From Panax quinquefolius (taxonomy: Eukaryota > Streptophyta > Magnoliopsida > Apiales > Araliaceae), in NCBI GenBank assembly GCA_020205615.1, contig CM035162.1:38182464-38246463 (forward strand): a DNA stretch of 64,000 nt, read 5' to 3'. Positions 1 to 11,497 of the stretch are shown here, one piece after another (within the stretch, counting starts at the first letter, position 1; every line of letters starts with the position of its first letter). The notes under the pieces are model-generated. The model made no database searches and was not told the origin of the DNA. It worked only from the letters and a program-made list of their open reading frames with translations. A program made the translations under genes and the position numbers.

Positions 1-787
1 ATAAAACAAAGTACTAATCTTTAATCCTTAATCCTTGTCATTTTGTTTCAATTTTATTCATTTCTTTAAAAATATTTTTCATCATCCTCAATCTTAAATG
101 ATGATATTATTGAATATCTTTGGCTCAGAAAGCAAAGATGAATGATTTTCAAGAATATCTTTTGGCCCGTAGTGCAAAGATGAACAGTGTTTAGATGAAC
201 ATGACCAATCGATGAATATCTTTGGCTCAGAGTGCAAAGATGAATATTTGATTCCGAAATATATTGATTGATGTTACGGGATAAAATATCGACGATGAAC
301 TATTAAATTCATATATAGAAGATAGTAGTTTGCATTCTCTACTTAACTCTTCTAATGAATTATTATTTCACATTATGAATATTGATTTAAAATTTGTTGT
401 CTATTGTATTCTATTAGATTTTTCCTCGTCAAGACTAACGGTAATTTGTTGTATATTATCTTAGTCATAATATTCTTTATCGGGTTAGTTGAGCTCACCC
501 TTTTCCTTTTTGTTCCATTTTTCTCTCGGAGGCGAGAATATAGCGAGTTTGAGCTCGGGGTATGGAATGAAGGTTCTAGAGAGAGTTGTTTAGTAGTCCT
601 CACCATTTTTGTAAAATAATGTATCAATAAATATGATGAGGATTTATTTGAGTATAGATATTGTCTGTAAGATAATATTTGTATTCAAACTCACGCTTTT
701 ACTATTGTAATAATAAAGTTGTAGTTGTTTCATACCATGATTGACAACTCAAAATAGGTGATGTATACCTATTTTGGGGGCGCCATG
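1..787 (+). mobile_element. E1 5' LTR, 3' part (family C), cut by window edge
   Basis: This is the downstream part of a family C LTR. It matches by eye the ends of the LTRs finishing at 32528, 40290 and 46069. It holds the array of AATATCTTTGG...CAAAGATGAA units (about 110-245), the AGTTGAGCTCACCC block near 490 and the terminal TATTTTGGGGGCGCCA. A tRNA-Met-type primer site follows directly, which fixes the LTR end at about 787. The promoter half lies outside the window. Confidence 0.85.
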
Positions 788-789
788 AT

Positions 790-800
790 TGGTATCGAGC
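790..800 (+). promoter_or_regulatory. Primer binding site of E1 (initiator Met tRNA type)
   Basis: TGGTATCGAGC lies directly after the LTR end. It is one base short of the standard plant retroelement primer site TGGTATCAGAGC, complementary to the 3' end of initiator Met tRNA. The same shortened form is seen in E4 and E7. Confidence 0.75.
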
Positions 801-977
801 TTAGGGATATGATCTCTGGCGAGATCTGGGGAATAGAACTAGGAGGGGAGAGACGAGTAAATCCTTCGCTAGTGTGTCCTACCTAAGCTTATTTGTTAGT
901 TGGTCAAGATATATAGGGATATTATGTGATATATTGATTTCCTTAATTAACCCTTGTTTTATGACGATGATTTGAGA

Positions 978-2096
978 ATGTCGTCGAGAATATTAACAAT
1001 GAAAATGAGACCGTGGAGACGCCTTTTCACCAACGAGGAGAACGCGTACAGTCAAGGCAATGTTCCTCCCGTGAACAACACCACCGAAAGCGATGATGAA
1101 CGAGGGGATGTTTAAAAGCTTTTTGCGATTCATGCAAAAATCGCATTTGAGGAGACTCGTGTTCAAAATATAGGAGGAAATGATAGCAATTCACGGGTTG
1201 TCACAACAAACCAGCGATTCAAAGAGTTGGGACCACGAAATTTAAGGGAAAGCCGATCCGATCATGGCGGAAACATGGGTCAAGAAAATTACCAAGATAT
1301 TCTATGTCTTGGGATGCACGGAAGAACGAAGGTTCCATTCGCCACCTTTATGATCCGTGGAGAGGCGTATCATCGTGGGAGTCTCTGTGAAGCTTACCAA
1401 TCCAAACAAGACTCAAAGATGTCTTGGGAGACGTTTTCAGAACTATTTAATGACAAATACTTTCCCGAAAGTGTTCGTCTATATGAAGGAAGTGGAGTTC
1501 ATCGATTAGAACAAAACAACATGACGGTGTCTCAAAGACGAGGCAAAGTTTGCGAGTTATCCAGTTTGCACCTCATTTGGTGGAGAATGAGGAACGTATG
1601 ACGCGGATGTTTCGAGAGAGGTTTGAAACTCGCATACGACAATATCTCATTTCTCATAAATTTTCTCTCTATTCGGATGTTGTTAATAGGGCTCAATTGT
1701 TAGAGCGAGATAACGAGTATGTTCAACCGAGGACCATAACCAGGATCGTACTCGAGATAGCAATCAACGTAATAATGATAACCAAATGGAGAAAGAAACA
1801 GACGGACAAAAATGGTAACCACTCTGGTGGTAATCATGGCCATGAAAATAGAAGAAGCGAGTCGAGGAGATTTTTAAAAGAGGAGATTTAACAACGACCA
1901 TATGTGAAGACGATGTCTTGCCAGAGTAACCGGGTTCTAAGGGAGGAGAACGACCACCGGTCGTATATGCTATAAATGCGGGAAGGAGGGACATATCGGT
2001 CAAACTGTCCCACAACAGCCTCAAGGTATGCTATAATTGTGGAAAGGAAGGACATATCGCCGAGATTAGACGGTAGCGAAACCTAGTTCAATGGGG
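978..2096 (+). pseudogene. gag: E1 gag, decayed (capsid domain plus two zinc knuckles)
   Basis: This is the structural Gag of a Ty3/gypsy element. The start is taken at the ATG at 978, matching the first ATG after the leader in E3, E7 and E8. The capsid-type (retrotrans_gag) domain is readable in pieces. Frame 1227-1601 contains WETFSELFNDKYFPESVR, and frame 1550-1891 contains HLVENEERMTRMF and YLISHKFSLYSDVVNRAQLL, so at least one frameshift separates them. Two CCHC zinc knuckles follow, near 1968-2020 (CYKCGKEGHI) and 2029-2070 (CYNCGKEGHI). In both, a one-base loss after the His moves the last Cys out of frame. The gene cannot make Gag as written. Identification is by motif and by identity with the other copies in this window. 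Confidence 0.8.
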
Positions 2097-2100
2097 GACG

Positions 2101-2590
2101 GTGACTCAAAAGATCGTCCCGGAAAAAGTCAAAGTCAACGATTCCGGAAGAGCGTTTGTTGTATCGGGTCAAAATGCGAGGAACCCAAACGAGGTGATCA
2201 CGGGTAAACTATTTATAAATTCTTGCAAAGTTTATACCTTACTTGATACACCGGTGCTACCCATTCATTTATCTCTCCTGCATGTGCTCAACGCTTTAAA
2301 CTTGACTCGGGAGAAATTAGACTTTGACCTATCTCGTGGAAACTCCGTTAGGAGAAACTTTCATCACATCCACCGCTTATAAATCTTGTTTGATTCAAGT
2401 TGGCACCATCACCTTACCATTGACCTTATCTCTTTAAAGATACTTGCTTTTGATGTGATTTTAGGGATTGATTGGTTAACTACTCATCATGCCAAAATTG
2501 ATTGTTTTCGTAAGGTTGTTAGTTTTCATATTCCTAACCAACCTCGTTATGCGAATTCAAGCAACTAAACCATTAAAATCAATCACCATC
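2101..2590 (+). pseudogene. pol: E1 pol: aspartic protease region, frameshifted
   Basis: This is a retropepsin-type protease (RVP_2-like). The frame 2101-2382 has NPNEVITGKLFINSCKVYTL and reaches the active-site LLDT. A one-base insertion directly after it (GATACACCGG, where sister copies read GATACCGG) throws the frame before the Gly. The C-terminal half is in frame at 2386-2568, with ILAFDVILGIDWLTTHHAKI, which is typical of the flap and second half of plant Ty3/gypsy proteases. It follows gag closely, as expected for a Gag-Pol polyprotein. Confidence 0.8.
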
Positions 2591-2689
2591 ATATCTAATC
2601 ATAAAGCTATTCATTTATTAAAAAAGCGGATGTCAAGCTTTCTTAGCCCATGTTATGGATTTGAATAAAGACACGCCAAATTTGAATAA

Positions 2690-3470
2690 TATTCTGTTGT
2701 TATTGACTTTCCTGACGTATTTCAAGAAGAACTTCCCGATCTACCCCCGAACGTGAAGTTGAATTCTTTATTGATCTTGAACTCAGTACAAAGCCCATTT
2801 CTAAAACCCCATATCGAATGGCTCCTATTGAACTTCGAGTTAAAGGTCCAACTACGAGAATTGTTGGACATCGATTTCATTCGCCCTAAGTACATCTCCT
2901 CGGGGTGCTCTGCTTTTATTCTGTAAAAGAAGAAGACGGAGTATGCGACTTTGTATTGACTATCGGGAATTGAACCATGTCACCATCAAGAATAGGTATC
3001 CTCTACCTCGTATTGATGACTTGTTTGACCAATTGCAAGGGGCACAATTCTTTTCAAAATTGATCTTCGCTCGGATATCATCAATTTGAAGATTAGAATC
3101 GAGGATATTCCAAAGATTGCCTTGTAAGCTCGGTATGGGCATTATGAATTCTTAGTCATGTCTTTCGGACTAACTAATGCTCCTGCGGCTTTTCATGGAT
3201 ATGATGAACCAAGTATTCAAGGAATATTTGGATCGGGTTTGTTGTTGTCTTTATTGATGACATCCTCATATATTCCAAAAGTCGTGAAGATCATGAGCAC
3301 CATTTGAAGCCGGTACTCCAAAGGCTTCGTGAAAACAAACTATATGCAAAATTGAAGAAATGCGAGTTTCGGCTTGAGGAAGTAGCATTTCTTGGGCACG
3401 TGGTGTCAAAACATGGAGTATCCGTGGACCCTGCCAAGATTGAAGCAATACAAAGTTAGAGCAACCGAAG
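2690..3470 (+). pseudogene. pol: E1 pol: reverse transcriptase, frameshifted
   Basis: The RT palm and fingers are recognisable across frames. The order is the N-terminal entry (about 2750-2890), the MRLCIDY motif near 2942, [20 protein letters not shown] near 3003, and the catalytic F-I-D-D box at 3250-3261 inside [17 protein letters not shown]. The usual Ty3/gypsy box is Y/F-x-D-D, so the metal-binding aspartates are retained. The KLKKCEF and [11 protein letters not shown] blocks follow at about 3350-3425. Several one-base indels and an in-frame stop near 3126 break the reading frame. This copy and E3 are the only two in the window that keep the RT core. Confidence 0.85.
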
Positions 3471-3529
3471 TCGGTGATCAAGTACGTAGCTTTCGGGTCT
3501 AGCTAGTTATTATCGGAGATTCGTGGGAA

Positions 3530-4008
3530 GGGTTTTCTCGAATCGCTACTCCATTAACTCAAATAACTCGGAAGGATACAAAATTCGTTTGGAGCGAAGA
3601 ATCGAGAAGAGTTTCCAAGAGCTTAAGAGAGAATTATTTCGGACTGTTCTAACAATACCATCCGGTTCGGATGGATTTGTTATGTCAAATGATGCTTCGA
3701 GCAAAGGGTTAGGATGTGTTCTCATGCAACGTGGGAAAGTCATAGCCTATGCCTCATGACAACTTAAAGAGTATGAGAGGAATTATCCTACTCATGATCT
3801 AGAGTTAGGCGGCAATGCGTTTCGCTTAAAGATATGGAGGCACTATCTATATGGGGAGAAAGTGGAGATATATTCAAACCATAAATGCCTTAAATATTTC
3901 TTCACTCAAAAGAACTCAACATGCGGCAAATGACGTTGGCTCGAAAGCTATTGAAAGACTACGACCACACTATTCAATACCATCCCGGTAAAGCGAACGT
4001 GGAAGTTG
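3530..4008 (+). pseudogene. pol: E1 pol: RNase H domain with CGA-to-TGA stop
   Basis: This is the RNase H that follows RT in Ty3/gypsy pol. Frame 3523-3759 reads SFQELKRELF, then [22 protein letters not shown], and ends at a TGA at 3757-3759. The E3 copy has CGA (Arg) at the same place (GCCTCACGACAA against GCCTCATGACAA). Beyond it, [14 protein letters not shown], the [15 protein letters not shown] block and the CATCCCGGTAAAGCGAACGTGG block can still be read. The sequence is then cut near 4008 by the downstream LTR, so E1 has no integrase. Confidence 0.8.
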
Positions 4009-4011
4009 GCG

Positions 4012-5128
4012 CGTAATCAAGATCTTTGTGAGGTAAGGGATATTATTATTTTTTCGAAATGATATTATTTCTTCAATATCATTATGTTGAAATATTGATC
4101 TGAAGTTTTTTAACAAATTTGGAACTTTTGGTGTCTGAGTTACTTATTCACGTGTCTACAAAGACTATTCACGATACTCTGATTCTTATTCACGAATACG
4201 GCACTATTCATCAAAAATGAAAATTTTCTTTTCGTCCAAAATATCTATTCTAGATACTAGCTTTGATTGTATCCATGTTTTGATCATTCTTGAATTTTAC
4301 ACCACTATAATTATTTTTGAGGTATTTTTTGGACATGGATAAAACAAAGTACTGAAATCTTAATCCTTAATCCTCACTCATTTTGTTTCACCGGATTCGT
4401 TTCTTTAAAATATTTTTCATCATCCTCGGTCTTAAATGATGATATTATTGAATATCTTTGGCACAGAGTGCAAAGATGAATGATTTTTGAAGAATATCTT
4501 TGGCCCAGTAGTGCAAAGATGAACAGTGTTTAGATGAACATGACCAATCGATGAATATCTTTGGCACATGGTGCAAAAAATGAATATTTGATTCGAAATA
4601 TATTGATTGATGTTACAGGGGATAAAATATCGACGATGAACTTTTAAATTCATATATAGAAGATAGTAGTTTGCATTCTCTACTTAACTCTTCTAATGAA
4701 TTATTATTTCAATGCGAATATTGATTTAAAATTTGTTGTCTATTGTATTCTATTAGATTTTTCCTCCGTGAAGACTAACGGTAATTTGTTGTATATTATC
4801 TTAGTCATAATATTCTTTACTTGGGCTAGTTTGAGCTCACCCTTTTCCTTTTGTTCCATTTTTCTTCTCGGAGGCGAGAATATAAATGCGAGTACGGTCT
4901 GTAATGGAATGAAGGTTCTAGAGAGAGTTGTTTAGTAGTCCTCACCATTTTGTAAAATAATGTATCAATAAATGTGATGAGGATTTATTTGAGTATAGAT
5001 ATTGTCTAAAAGATAATATTTGTATTCAAACTCACGCTTCTTGTTGTAATAATAAAGTTGTAGTTGTTTCTATACCATGTATTGACAACTCAGAATGGGT
5101 GATGTATACCTATTTTGGGGGCATCACA
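4012..5128 (+). mobile_element. E1 3' LTR fragment, 5' half missing (family C)
   Basis: It starts inside the LTR at the segment equivalent to about 31195 of the complete E6 LTR (CTTTGTGAGGTAAGGGATATT) and runs to the LTR end GGGGGCATCACA at 5128. It carries the hairpin-unit array (about 4450-4590) and the conserved AGTTTGAGCTCACCC block near 4830. The promoter half of the LTR, the integrase gene and the polypurine tract have been deleted between 4008 and 4012. Confidence 0.8.
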
Positions 5129-6355
5129 TCTATCCTGAACCATCACTCCATACCCCGACTAGTTCCTGCTATGTTCTCACCTCCTGGGAAGAAAAATGGA
5201 ATAAAAAGGAAAAGGGTGAGCTCAACTAGCCCAGTAAAGAATATTATGACTAAGATAATATACAACAATTTATCATTAGTCTTCAACAGGGAAAAATCTG
5301 ATAAAATATATTAGACAACAAGTTTTAGATCAACAACTGCAGCGGAAATAGCAATCCATTAGAAGAGTCAAGTAGAGAATGAATTCTACTATCTTCTAAG
5401 ATTTAAAAGTCCATCATCAATAATTTATCCCTGTAACATCAATTAATATACATCTTGAATCAAATATTTATCTTTGCACTACAGGCCAAAGATATTCATT
5501 TGTATCACTAGTTGGTCATGTTCATCTCAACACTTGTTCATCTTTGCACTTGGGGCCAAAGATATTCATCAGTTAATCATTCATCTTTGCACTACAGGCC
5601 AAAGATATTTAGTAACATCATCATTTAAGAGTGAGGATGATGAAAAATATTTTAAAGAATACGAATCTAGTGAGACAGAAGGACAAATATTAGGGATTCA
5701 TATTTCAGTTTATTCAAGTTCAATAATACTCCATAATAAAGTATAGTGGAGTAAAATTCAAGAATGAAGATCAAAACATGGATTAAATTTCAAGAATAAG
5801 GGTCACAACAGATAACTTGGAAGAAAAAAATATAATTTTTTTTTTTTTGTGAAACGATGCAGTAAGAGCATTGCACTGTGAACAAAGAATCGTGAACAAT
5901 ACCCGTGAACGAAAGAATTATAAACAATGCACTCGTGAATGCAGACCAGTGAATGCAGACTCCGACCATATGAAAAGTTCTAAATTTAATAAAAAGTTCA
6001 GACCAATAATCCTATGAAATGATATTAGATGAAACGAAATTTCTAATCATTTCAGGAATTATAGAAGCAATACTTACCATAGTAAGTTCAAATTCGAGAA
6101 TACGAGAAGAAATAATATTACTTACGTAATATGGAGTATGAAAGAAAATAATATTTCTCACGAGTGTTGCAATAAAATAATATCCTTTACCTTGATAGAA
6201 ACTGGATTTGACTGGAATATCAGATATTATTCTGAGAAAATCTTGCAGAAAAACTATGCTCAAAATATTCTTATACTCAAGAAAAATACTCACAATACTT
6301 TAGAATACGAATTTCTGATTATGAATTGGTGTGTTGAGGAAGGAGGGTTATCCCT

Positions 6356-6364
6356 CTATTTATA
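6356..6364 (-). promoter_or_regulatory. TATA box of the E2 LTR
   Basis: The minus strand reads TATAAATAG, followed by the GGATAACCC leader. The position within the LTR equals that of the TATA boxes at 31030, 38852 and 44649. Confidence 0.55.
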
Positions 6365-7169
6365 GTGCAACCTCGGAGGAGAAAGTAAACACTCTGCCTA
6401 ATTTTGCCAAACTTCCTCCGCCTAACCTTCATTTTTTCCTTGTTTGGGGCCTACTAATTTGGCAACCAAAGAATTCCTTATAAGAGTGCCTAACTCTTTC
6501 CATTACTCCTCTGCCAATTTCTTATTTTCAATGCCTAACTCTCAATTGGGGCCACCATTGGAGAAAAACTTTGCAGGCAACTTTCCACCACCAACCATTA
6601 CTAATAACACATTCATATATATAAATATACCTATATATATATATATATTATCTAAAAATTATAATATATTTAAATATTAAATATTTTATTAAAGAAATAA
6701 TTACAATCCCACAGAAAATATGTCAAACTTTCAACAATTATTTCATGCTAAAATTCCTTCATTTATAAGCACATAAAATAAATAAATCCATCATTTATAT
6801 CCACATCAAATAAATATTTCCTTATCATATAAGTCAATAATTAATTATTCACAAATAATATTACAGAATCACAATAATGACAACCAGATTAGCCTCCTGT
6901 GAGGGGGCTTTCCAATAAAGATTTCTCCTTACTGGAGCGCAATTAGGTGACCAAACCTCTCCTTGACAGAACTTTCTAGACATCGCTAATAATGCTATCT
7001 AATAATATTATTCAAATAATATGAATTATTGATCCGATAATGGAAAATACAAAGGTGTTGACAATTATTGAAACAACAATATATAAAATACCAACGCAGA
7101 GAATTATCAATCAATATAATAAAATATTGAATAAAGAATTACTGTAACAATTATCGAAATAGTGCCTTC

Positions 7170-8378
7170 TTAAACACACGTATAGGATGTTCCAATGAAT
7201 AATAATAAAGATTTAACCAGTCCTGTAAAAAACACATGAACATGGATGTTCCAATGAATAATAGAAGAATGTCACCAAGTATAGGGTAAACCGCGTATAC
7301 AGGTTATTCCAACAGAATAATAAGTAATGGAATAACAACAGTTCTCTTCATGAATAAGAAAGAATAATACCCCTTACATTAGTAGTAGATTGAATACTGC
7401 AGTAGTGTAGTAACAAAATACTCTTCTTCTTTATCTCTTATTCTCTCTATACTTTCTCTCTCTATAGCTTGAATGAATTCGTGAAAAATAATGAAGCACT
7501 AGGCCTCTATTTATAGAAGATTTATAGCTTAGCACTTGAAATGTGAAAAGGCAAGTGGCTTGACGACTGGTGTTGTGAAAAGAAAAGTGGTTTGATGCCT
7601 GTAATGTGAAACGACAATTGGTTCGACGCCTGTAATATGAAACGGCAAGTGGTTTGACGTCTGGTAAAGGTAATTACTATTGACGAAGGTAATTACTATT
7701 GACGAAGAGACTCTTAGATGATGACATATGGGCTCCCCATAAAATAACCAAACTTACCACAAACGTCTCATAATAGACTCTTTATATACATCAAGGATTG
7801 AATAAATATTACCACAAATCATTTTATTTTTAATCAACACATATTTAATCTTTCAACAATTATTAATCATTTATAACTTGTCGTCTCAATTATTGATTTA
7901 ATAATATAACATATTATACAGATGATACCGAGACAATAATTGAATCAATAATATAAGAGATATGATGCAGCAATTATCATGAATAATAATTGAGTATAAA
8001 TTTGAGTGACTTCTCACGTAAGCATCAATAATCAATACCGTGTCTTACTACTACGCAACTACTGCGACATTCTTTACTTTTACTACCGTAGTTCAATGCT
8101 TTTAACAGTAACACCTCCGCCAAGTTATTTTTATATAGAAAGATAATTTTGTCGCTTTCTAACTACGACAATACTTCCGTTAATGAGGTCCACTAATAAT
8201 TGTCTTAGTCCGTATTTAATATTCCCCCACCAAACGAATATTTTATAACAACTTGCTTACTTTGCAAAATTTATAAATATACCCACAACTATAACATTAT
8301 ATCAAATTTACTCCATAATATTCAAAAATAATATTTATAGAAAATTCATCTTTGTTTATAAAAGTTGGGGTCTTACAC
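7170..8378 (-). mobile_element. Nested inverted LTR fragment (family A-like) inside the E2 LTR
   Basis: Read on the minus strand, the segment starts with the family A LTR head (TGTAAGACCCCAAC, ending at 8378). It continues past a TATA box (CTATTTATA at 7507-7515) into the GGAATAACC repeat region, and stops inside the LTR. The five bases CCTTC lie on both sides (7165-7169 and 8379-8383). Removing the insert restores the family C sequence GTGCCTTCTTACGTAAG. The insert is therefore an LTR insertion with a 5-bp target duplication that later lost its far end and its internal region. Confidence 0.8.
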
Positions 8379-8802
8379 CTTCTTACGTAAGAATCAATAA
8401 TTCAACAATATCATGCGATATCGTAATGCTCTCAGTGTGCAACCACGCCAGACATCGTATTTTTTACCATCGAGTAATCCAACAAAGTTAATTGTAACGA
8501 TTACTGTAGTTATTTATAAAAACTCAAACTTTGTCGCTTTCTTCATCCGACAATTATTCCGCATGGGGCCCAATAAATGATCCGGGCCGTCAAATGCGGA
8601 TATTCCCGACAAAAAGAATATTTCACGACCAAACGAATATTCCCCGACAACAATGATTATTTTATAACCACTTGCTTATTTTGCAAAATTTGCACATTTC
8701 ACCCATAACCAAAGTATTATATCAAATTATCACCTTACTATTTCAAGATAATAAATAAAGAAAATTTGATTTTATTCATTAAAAAGTTGGGGTCTTACAA
8801 CC

Positions 8803-8814
8803 TCCCCTCCTTAT
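8803..8814 (-). promoter_or_regulatory. Polypurine tract of E2
   Basis: The minus strand reads AAGGAGGGGAGG directly before the LTR start TTGTAAGACC. This is the usual position of the plus-strand primer in LTR retrotransposons. E3, E6 and E7 have the same arrangement. Confidence 0.7.
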
Positions 8815-9155
8815 GAAATTTCATCCTCGAAATTGATATACGTACCTGGTGTTTCGAAAAGGTGAGGATACCTCGCTTTCATTTCTGATTCCAACTCCTA
8901 GGTCATTTCTTCAATAGCATGGTTTCTTCCACAAAATCTTAACTTGTGATATAACCTTCGTGCGTAGAACCTGCTCTTTTCTATCCAAGATTTTAACAGG
9001 TACCTCTTCGTACGTTAAATCTTTGGCTATCTCGTCTGGTTCTAACACAATAATATGGTTCGGGTCTTTCACATATTTACGAAGCATAGATATGTGAAAA
9101 ATATTGTGAACACGATACATACTTGGAGGTAACGCGAGTCTATAGGCCACGAGAC
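8815..9155 (-). pseudogene. pol: E2 pol: C-terminal integrase tail with chromodomain-like end
   Basis: The minus-strand frame 8911-9150 reads MAYRLALPPSMYRVHNIFHI, SMLRKYVKDPNHIIVLEPDE and ILDRKEQVLRTKVISQVKIL, ending in a stop near 8911. This is the segment after the integrase core in plant chromoviruses, leading into the chromodomain (the VKILWKKP stretch is the beta-strand region). A frameshift or stop removes the last residues before the polypurine tract. Family assignment to Tekay/Del-like chromoviruses rests on this tail and is an inference. Confidence 0.75.
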
Positions 9156-9362
9156 ATACTTGCCGGACCTGGTTCCATTACGAGAGTCTATAGGCCACGA
9201 GACACGAGACTTTCGTCCGTTTGAAATCTAGGACACGAGACATATTTACGCGAGTCTATAGGCCACATATCTCGTCCGTTTGAGAATTTCACCAATGGTA
9301 AGTACTTATCCCAACTCCCTTTGAAATCTAGGACACAAAGTCTTAATAGATCTTCTACATTA
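9156..9362 (-). pseudogene. pol: E2 pol: integrase fragment, locally scrambled
   Basis: The minus-strand frame 9188-9382 contains EDLLRLCVLDFKGSWDKYLP, an integrase core segment just after the catalytic Glu region. Between 9130 and 9335, short pieces are repeated out of order. GAGTCTATAGGCCACGAGAC occurs at about 9135 and 9184, with a third partial copy near 9251. TCGTCCGTTTGA and AATCTAGGACAC each occur twice. This is not a normal integrase order. It looks like repeated template switching or a misassembled patch. Confidence 0.6.
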
Positions 9363-9365
9363 CTT

Positions 9366-9673
9366 ATCACCCTTTCTTTCACTGTTCTCTTCAGGAAATA
9401 AGAACGTAGCTGAGACTAGTCGGGGAACAAAGTGATGGTCCTAGATGGTGCATTAGTAGTCCTCACTATTCTGTGAAATAGTGTGATAATAAATGTAATG
9501 AGGACTCCATTGAGTGTGGATATTGTCTAGATAACAATATTTGTATTAAAACTCACAGCCTATGTTTTGTCGTATTTTACACGACTGTTATATAATTAAG
9601 TTGTATTTGTATTCAGTACCTTGTATCTGGCAACTCAAGATGGGCGATGTATACTTGTTTTGGGGGCGTCACA
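9366..9673 (+). mobile_element. 3' tail of a family A/B LTR
   Basis: It matches the last 300 bases of the LTRs ending at 17514 and 25461. Landmarks are ATCACCCTTTCTTTCAC, GCATTAGTAGTCCTCACTAT, GATGTATAC and the end GGGGGCGTCACA at 9673. No primer site or internal region follows. The next base starts unrelated sequence, so this is the right edge of the left cluster. Confidence 0.75.
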
Positions 9674-11212
9674 CATAAAATTCGAACTACCTGCTAGTCG
9701 GAAGGAAATAGTATGAGGAGAATGAAGACGATTTTGAAGATATGTTGCTGCAGAAAGTCGCAGAACTATTATGGTGAGGCTTGAAGGGACTGAACCAACC
9801 ATATCTGCAGCCACTCGCTAGCCCCATAATCCACTCAATTAAGAAATCCTAACTGCATACTAATTCCTTAAATTAAGGAATCATAATTGCAATAATATTA
9901 TAAATAAATATGAAAAGTGTACTAATTGTATAAATATTTTATGAGTGCACTATTGTTTTAATTATTTTAAAAATATAGGAGTAATAGAATATATAATTGA
10001 TCCTAATTATTAACCATTAGTGCGAAGCGCATAAGTGATCTCCTTGTGCTTTTCACCCGACTCAAATTATTGGGCTTTGATACCACTTATAGTAGTTGAA
10101 TTGTACGATTCATCACACACCTGTGTACACTAGCTGTCCTCCAAAAACATGATTTATTTATCAAATTTTGAAGTGATCCGGTAAGATATTATTCGGACAA
10201 ATGCTTCTCTGATCTCTGATAGTTCGTAGTTAAGGTTTAATTTTTTTTAAAAACAGAGGTGTTAATTGATAGTAACGGAAAGATAAAAAATTTTAAATCT
10301 GGACCGGTCGATCTCTTATAAAATAATTGTTATGACACTATTCCGACAAATACATTTCCGATCATCCACTAGAGAAATGTACGTTCCAAGTTAAAATGAA
10401 AATTTAAATTTAAAAAAAAATAAAAATCTGTGTATCAAAAATGACCAAAACAGAATATAAAATACTAAGAGATCGTTCGTTTGACAGACGGGGATTAAAA
10501 GTATTTTAAAAACATTTTGTGACCACCTTTTGACTAAATTTAAACATTAATGATCATTTAAAAGATTTGGTAATAAAATAAGGAAATTGATATTTTCATA
10601 TTATTTTTTAATATTTTTATATATAGGACTCACATATTAGTTGATGTCAAATTTTTATTAATTAATGTATAAATCATACGTGTAAAAATATTAAAATATA
10701 ATATAAAAATATTAATTTTCTAAAATAAAATTTTACACAAGGCCGGGTGACAGAAGAAGACAGATTGTTTAGACATGAAAGGTCCTCCACCCAATGACAA
10801 TGCTTCCAAGCATGACATTACATGGATGACACATTTTTAAAATACAAGGCTTTTAATTTCATTAAAAGGCTGAATGATACTTTTATCTTTTTAAATTGTC
10901 ATTTATTTTTAAAATTTATTTTTCGTCACTTAGATCTTTAAAATGACGTTTCTCTGATGTTTCTGTTCCTCCTATCCGATTTGACCATAACCCGATCTAG
11001 TTTGACCCAACCCCAATTATTAATAATTTAAAATATAATAATAATTGAGAAGACAATCTTCAAAATAAAAAAATAAAATAAAAATTCATGATACGTATTG
11101 CAGCGTGTAGTGTGAGCATAAGAAGTTGAAAGAGAGAAATTAATCAACAAAAAGAGATCATTTTAATTGGTCATACATACTACTATCAACTAGGTAGGCG
11201 CGCTTGAGGTGG
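9674..11212 (+). other. Non-coding AT-rich flank, no gene seen
   Basis: No open frame of note and no splice-like structure is seen. On the minus strand TGGTATCAAAGC (around 10075-10086) looks like a Met-tRNA primer site, but no LTR end adjoins it. Two related stretches (about 10175-10225 and 10310-10375, sharing CCGACAAATRC- and TCCGATC-type words) suggest an old local duplication. Near 10765 is the source-like copy of a 29-bp sequence found again at 12756. Confidence 0.5.
10575..10735. repeat. AT-rich inverted repeat (possible small MITE)
   Basis: AATTGATATTTTCATATTAT (from about 10577) is roughly complementary to ATAATATAAAAATATTAATT (about 10695-10720), with a loop of about 70 bases. Low complexity makes chance pairing possible, and no target duplication was found. 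Confidence 0.3.
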
Positions 11213-11220
11213 GTGTATAT

Positions 11221-11454
11221 TAGGACTGTAAATGGTAATCGGAAAATTCGTATTTGTTCGTATCCGTATTCGAAAAAAAATGGATATTATTTGCAATCGG
11301 AAAAAAATGGATATATCCGTATTCGGTTTAAAGGTATCCGTAAATAAACGGATACGAATACGGATATAGACGTATTCGTATTCGATTAACATCCGTCCGT
11401 AAATATATCCGGCGGATACGAATATCTGGAATCCGATATCCGAAATTCGTATCC

Positions 11455-11497
<43 letters not shown>

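Larger units (their letters stand above)
5129..8800 (-). mobile_element. E2 3' LTR (diverged family C), interrupted by a nested LTR fragment
   Basis: On the minus strand this is an LTR running from TGTAAGACCCC (8800 downwards) to a truncated end near 5137. Landmarks match family C in reverse. These are the conserved U3 block at about 6885-7000, a TATA-like CTATTTATA (6356-6364; TATAAATAG on the minus strand), the hairpin-unit array at 5475-5610, and the GGGTGAGCTCAACTAGCCC block near 5215. The last 200-odd bases of the LTR are missing at the E1 junction. It has many small differences from the other C copies and is best treated as a subfamily. The segment 7170-8378 is a later insertion. Confidence 0.75.

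Noticed and set aside
404..619. Hydrophobic frame (LLYIILVIIFFIG-type) repeated at 4696-4935, 46509-46712 and 55769-55957
   Set aside because: It falls in the conserved LTR end block, is not kept in frame among copies and has no fixed start. Nucleotide conservation explains it.
5474..6365. Frames at 5474-5746, 6012-6293 and 6138-6365
   Set aside because: They lie within the inverted E2 LTR, with no similarity to gag or pol.
10073..10090. Met-tRNA primer-site-like word on the minus strand
   Set aside because: No LTR terminus adjoins it and no second LTR or polypurine tract was found nearby, so no element is called.
11186..11494. Minus-strand 102-codon frame with IYIYIYI
   Set aside because: It lies across the (AT)n and CGGATACGG-rich arm of the hAT MITE. 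Composition explains it.
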